This document shows, piece by piece, positions 29,058 through 30,197 of a stretch of DNA of 30,197 bases. The stretch's first letter is position 1, and each line of letters starts with the position of its first letter. Source of the DNA: Candidatus Pacearchaeota archaeon (GTDB lineage: Archaea; Nanobdellota; Nanobdellia; Pacearchaeales; GW2011-AR1); contig JACOWL010000001.1 in assembly GCA_016176815.1 (NCBI GenBank), positions 1 to 30,197 of the forward strand. The letters run 5' to 3'. The position numbers were made by a program, and so were the translations under genes. A model generated the notes under the pieces. It was not told the origin of the DNA. It saw only the letters and a list, made by a program, of their open reading frames with translations, and made no database searches.

Positions 29058-29611
29058 ATGACGATTTATGAAATTTATTTATTTAGGCATGGAAAGACTT
29101 TCTTTAATACAAAAGGCATTTTTACAGGATGGAAAGAATCAAAACTCACTTCTGAAGGGATAAAAAATGCAAAAAAAGTAGCAGTGATGACAGAATGATT
29201 GAAAGAAGCTACGGAATTTTAGAAGGAAAATCCCATAAAAGTTTTATTGATGAAATTGGGAAAAAAATTGTTGATTTAAAAATTGAAGGAAACGCTATTG
29301 AAAATTTAAGTCTAAAAGAAAGAAAAAAAGTGGAGAAATTCTTAGGCGAAGAAGAGTATAACGCAATCCATAGAGGATATGATGTTGCTGTCCCAAAAGG
29401 AGAATCTTTTGCAGATGTTGAAAAGAGAGTTAGAGAATTTATTATTTATTTAAAAAAATTTATCAGAAAAAACAAAGTAAATGTTGCGATTTCTGCGCAC
29501 GGAAATTCTATACGGCTTTTTAGAAAAATTATGGAAAATGCGGCGAGAAATCAGGCAACAGAGTGGTTTATTCCTTATGATCGGGTGTTTATATATAAAA
29601 TTAAAATATAA
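29058..29611 (+). pseudogene. Histidine phosphatase (2,3-bisphosphoglycerate-dependent phosphoglycerate mutase-like), internally deleted
   Basis: ATG 29058 begins MTIYEIYLFRHGKTFFNTKG and continues TGWKESKLTSEGIKNAKKVA, with the RHG motif and conserved TGW-LT-G; the frame then stops at TGA 29196. From about 29184 another frame reads DDRMIERSYGILEGKSH, the normal continuation after the family's middle block. The missing block, about 35-40 residues, contains the SxLxRAxxT segment and the second Arg of the active site. The 3' part keeps VAISAHGNSIRLF with the second His. The promoter is intact. Function is lost unless another copy exists. Confidence 0.88.
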
Positions 29612-29655
29612 TAAATTATAGAAATTAATAAAAACTTAAATTTGTTTAAAATAAA

Positions 29656-30197
29656 ATGATAACTTATAACGATATTTACGAAGCTGCAAGACAGGAGAGA
29701 TATTCTGAACAGCTTCAGCCGCTTTCAAAAAATTTTGTTGCAGAAGTTTCAAAATATCTTAAAGAAAAAAAACAATTTACGCTTAAAGAATCAGAAGAAT
29801 TTTCAGGAGTTATTGACAAAACAAAAAAACAATTTGAAAATGCAGTTACTTTTTTTAAAGAGCTTGTTGTCAGGAGAAGAAAAAAAATTTTGAATTTAGT
29901 TTTAATTGCCGCTGAGACTGGAATATCTAAAAGAGATTTTGAGAATATGCTTGATTTTGAAAAAGAGCTTTTTGAAGAGCTTATGAAATGCATGGATTTT
30001 TCTGATAAAAAATTAAATAAGGCATTAGATGGGAATAAATTAGAGCAGATTCAGAATAATGAATTAGTTCTTTTTAAAGAGGATGTTGAGGGTTTTGTGG
30101 GATTAGATGCAGAAAATATGGGGCCGTTTGAAAAAGGCCAGATTGCAAATATCCCGAAACCTATTGCAAAGATTTTATCTGACGGCGGAAAAGTTGA
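29656..30197 (+). CDS. GINS complex protein (Gins51-like), C-terminus cut by the window edge
   Basis: ATG 29656 opens a frame without stop for 180 codons. It starts MITYNDIYEAARQERYSEQL then QPLSKNFVAEVSKYL, the archaeal GINS N-terminal pattern, followed by a long helical A domain and a C-terminal beta-rich B domain LVLFKEDVEGFVGLDAENMG then PFEKGQIANIPKPIAKIL. The A-then-B order matches Gins51. GINS associates with MCM and the RecJ-like nuclease in the archaeal replicative complex; such a nuclease lies 7.6 kb upstream. Only the last few residues should lie outside the window. Confidence 0.9.
   Translation, partial: MITYNDIYEAARQERYSEQLQPLSKNFVAEVSKYLKEKKQFTLKESEEFSGVIDKTKKQFENAVTFFKELVVRRRKKILNLVLIAAETGISKRDFENMLDFEKELFEELMKCMDFSDKKLNKALDGNKLEQIQNNELVLFKEDVEGFVGLDAENMGPFEKGQIANIPKPIAKILSDGGKV

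Overview
The window is an AT-rich piece of an archaeal chromosome, most likely a small-genome DPANN archaeon of the Pacearchaeota/Woesearchaeota type (lineage inferred). Archaeal markers: aIF2-alpha with a Nop10 homologue downstream, an S15-like protein next to a RecJ-like DHH nuclease, SRP54 and FtsY, Bud32, Hef helicase, RPA, RadA and a Gins51-like GINS protein. Many genes have a TATA box (TTTATAAATA-like) centred about 25 nt before the start codon, as expected for leaderless archaeal mRNAs. The two tRNA genes lack an encoded CCA.

Left part (1-17.4 kb): hef (cut by the window edge), a PRC-barrel protein, an M50-like membrane protein lacking HExxH, two paralogous membrane proteins, two coiled-coil proteins, an archaellum/type IV pilus-type ATPase, an RPA-like protein, a YdjM-like hydrolase, RadA, a Fic protein, an Asn/Thr-rich surface protein, a protein with HEPN-like and HNH-like motifs, tRNA-Arg, a family-4 uracil-DNA glycosylase and a zinc-ribbon protein. 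Intergenic space here is large and full of repeats: three MITE-like elements with 9-bp target duplications, a two-hairpin repeat whose stems keep pairing although their bases change, and a short repeat ending in GCAGGTATTTT.

Right part (17.5-30.2 kb): tightly packed housekeeping genes with few repeats: an aminotransferase; the aIF2-alpha/Nudix-like/Nop10 operon; the S15-like/RecJ-like pair; a MinD/ParA ATPase; tRNA-Gln; an EF-Tu-domain-2-like protein; the SRP54-VKOR-Bud32 operon; FtsY; a broken phosphoglycerate mutase; and the start of a GINS gene. Hef, RPA, RadA, UDG, the RecJ-like nuclease and GINS make the window rich in replication and repair functions.

The most striking facts are (a) four conserved genes that are broken or frame-shifted (RPA, RadA by a clean 10-bp tandem duplication, the surface protein, phosphoglycerate mutase), (b) a Nop10 homologue that appears to carry an in-frame GC-rich insertion, (c) the MITE family and the pairing-conserved hairpin family, and (d) the HEPN-like protein with an HNH-like zinc module inside it. 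I cannot tell real decay from assembly error without reads.
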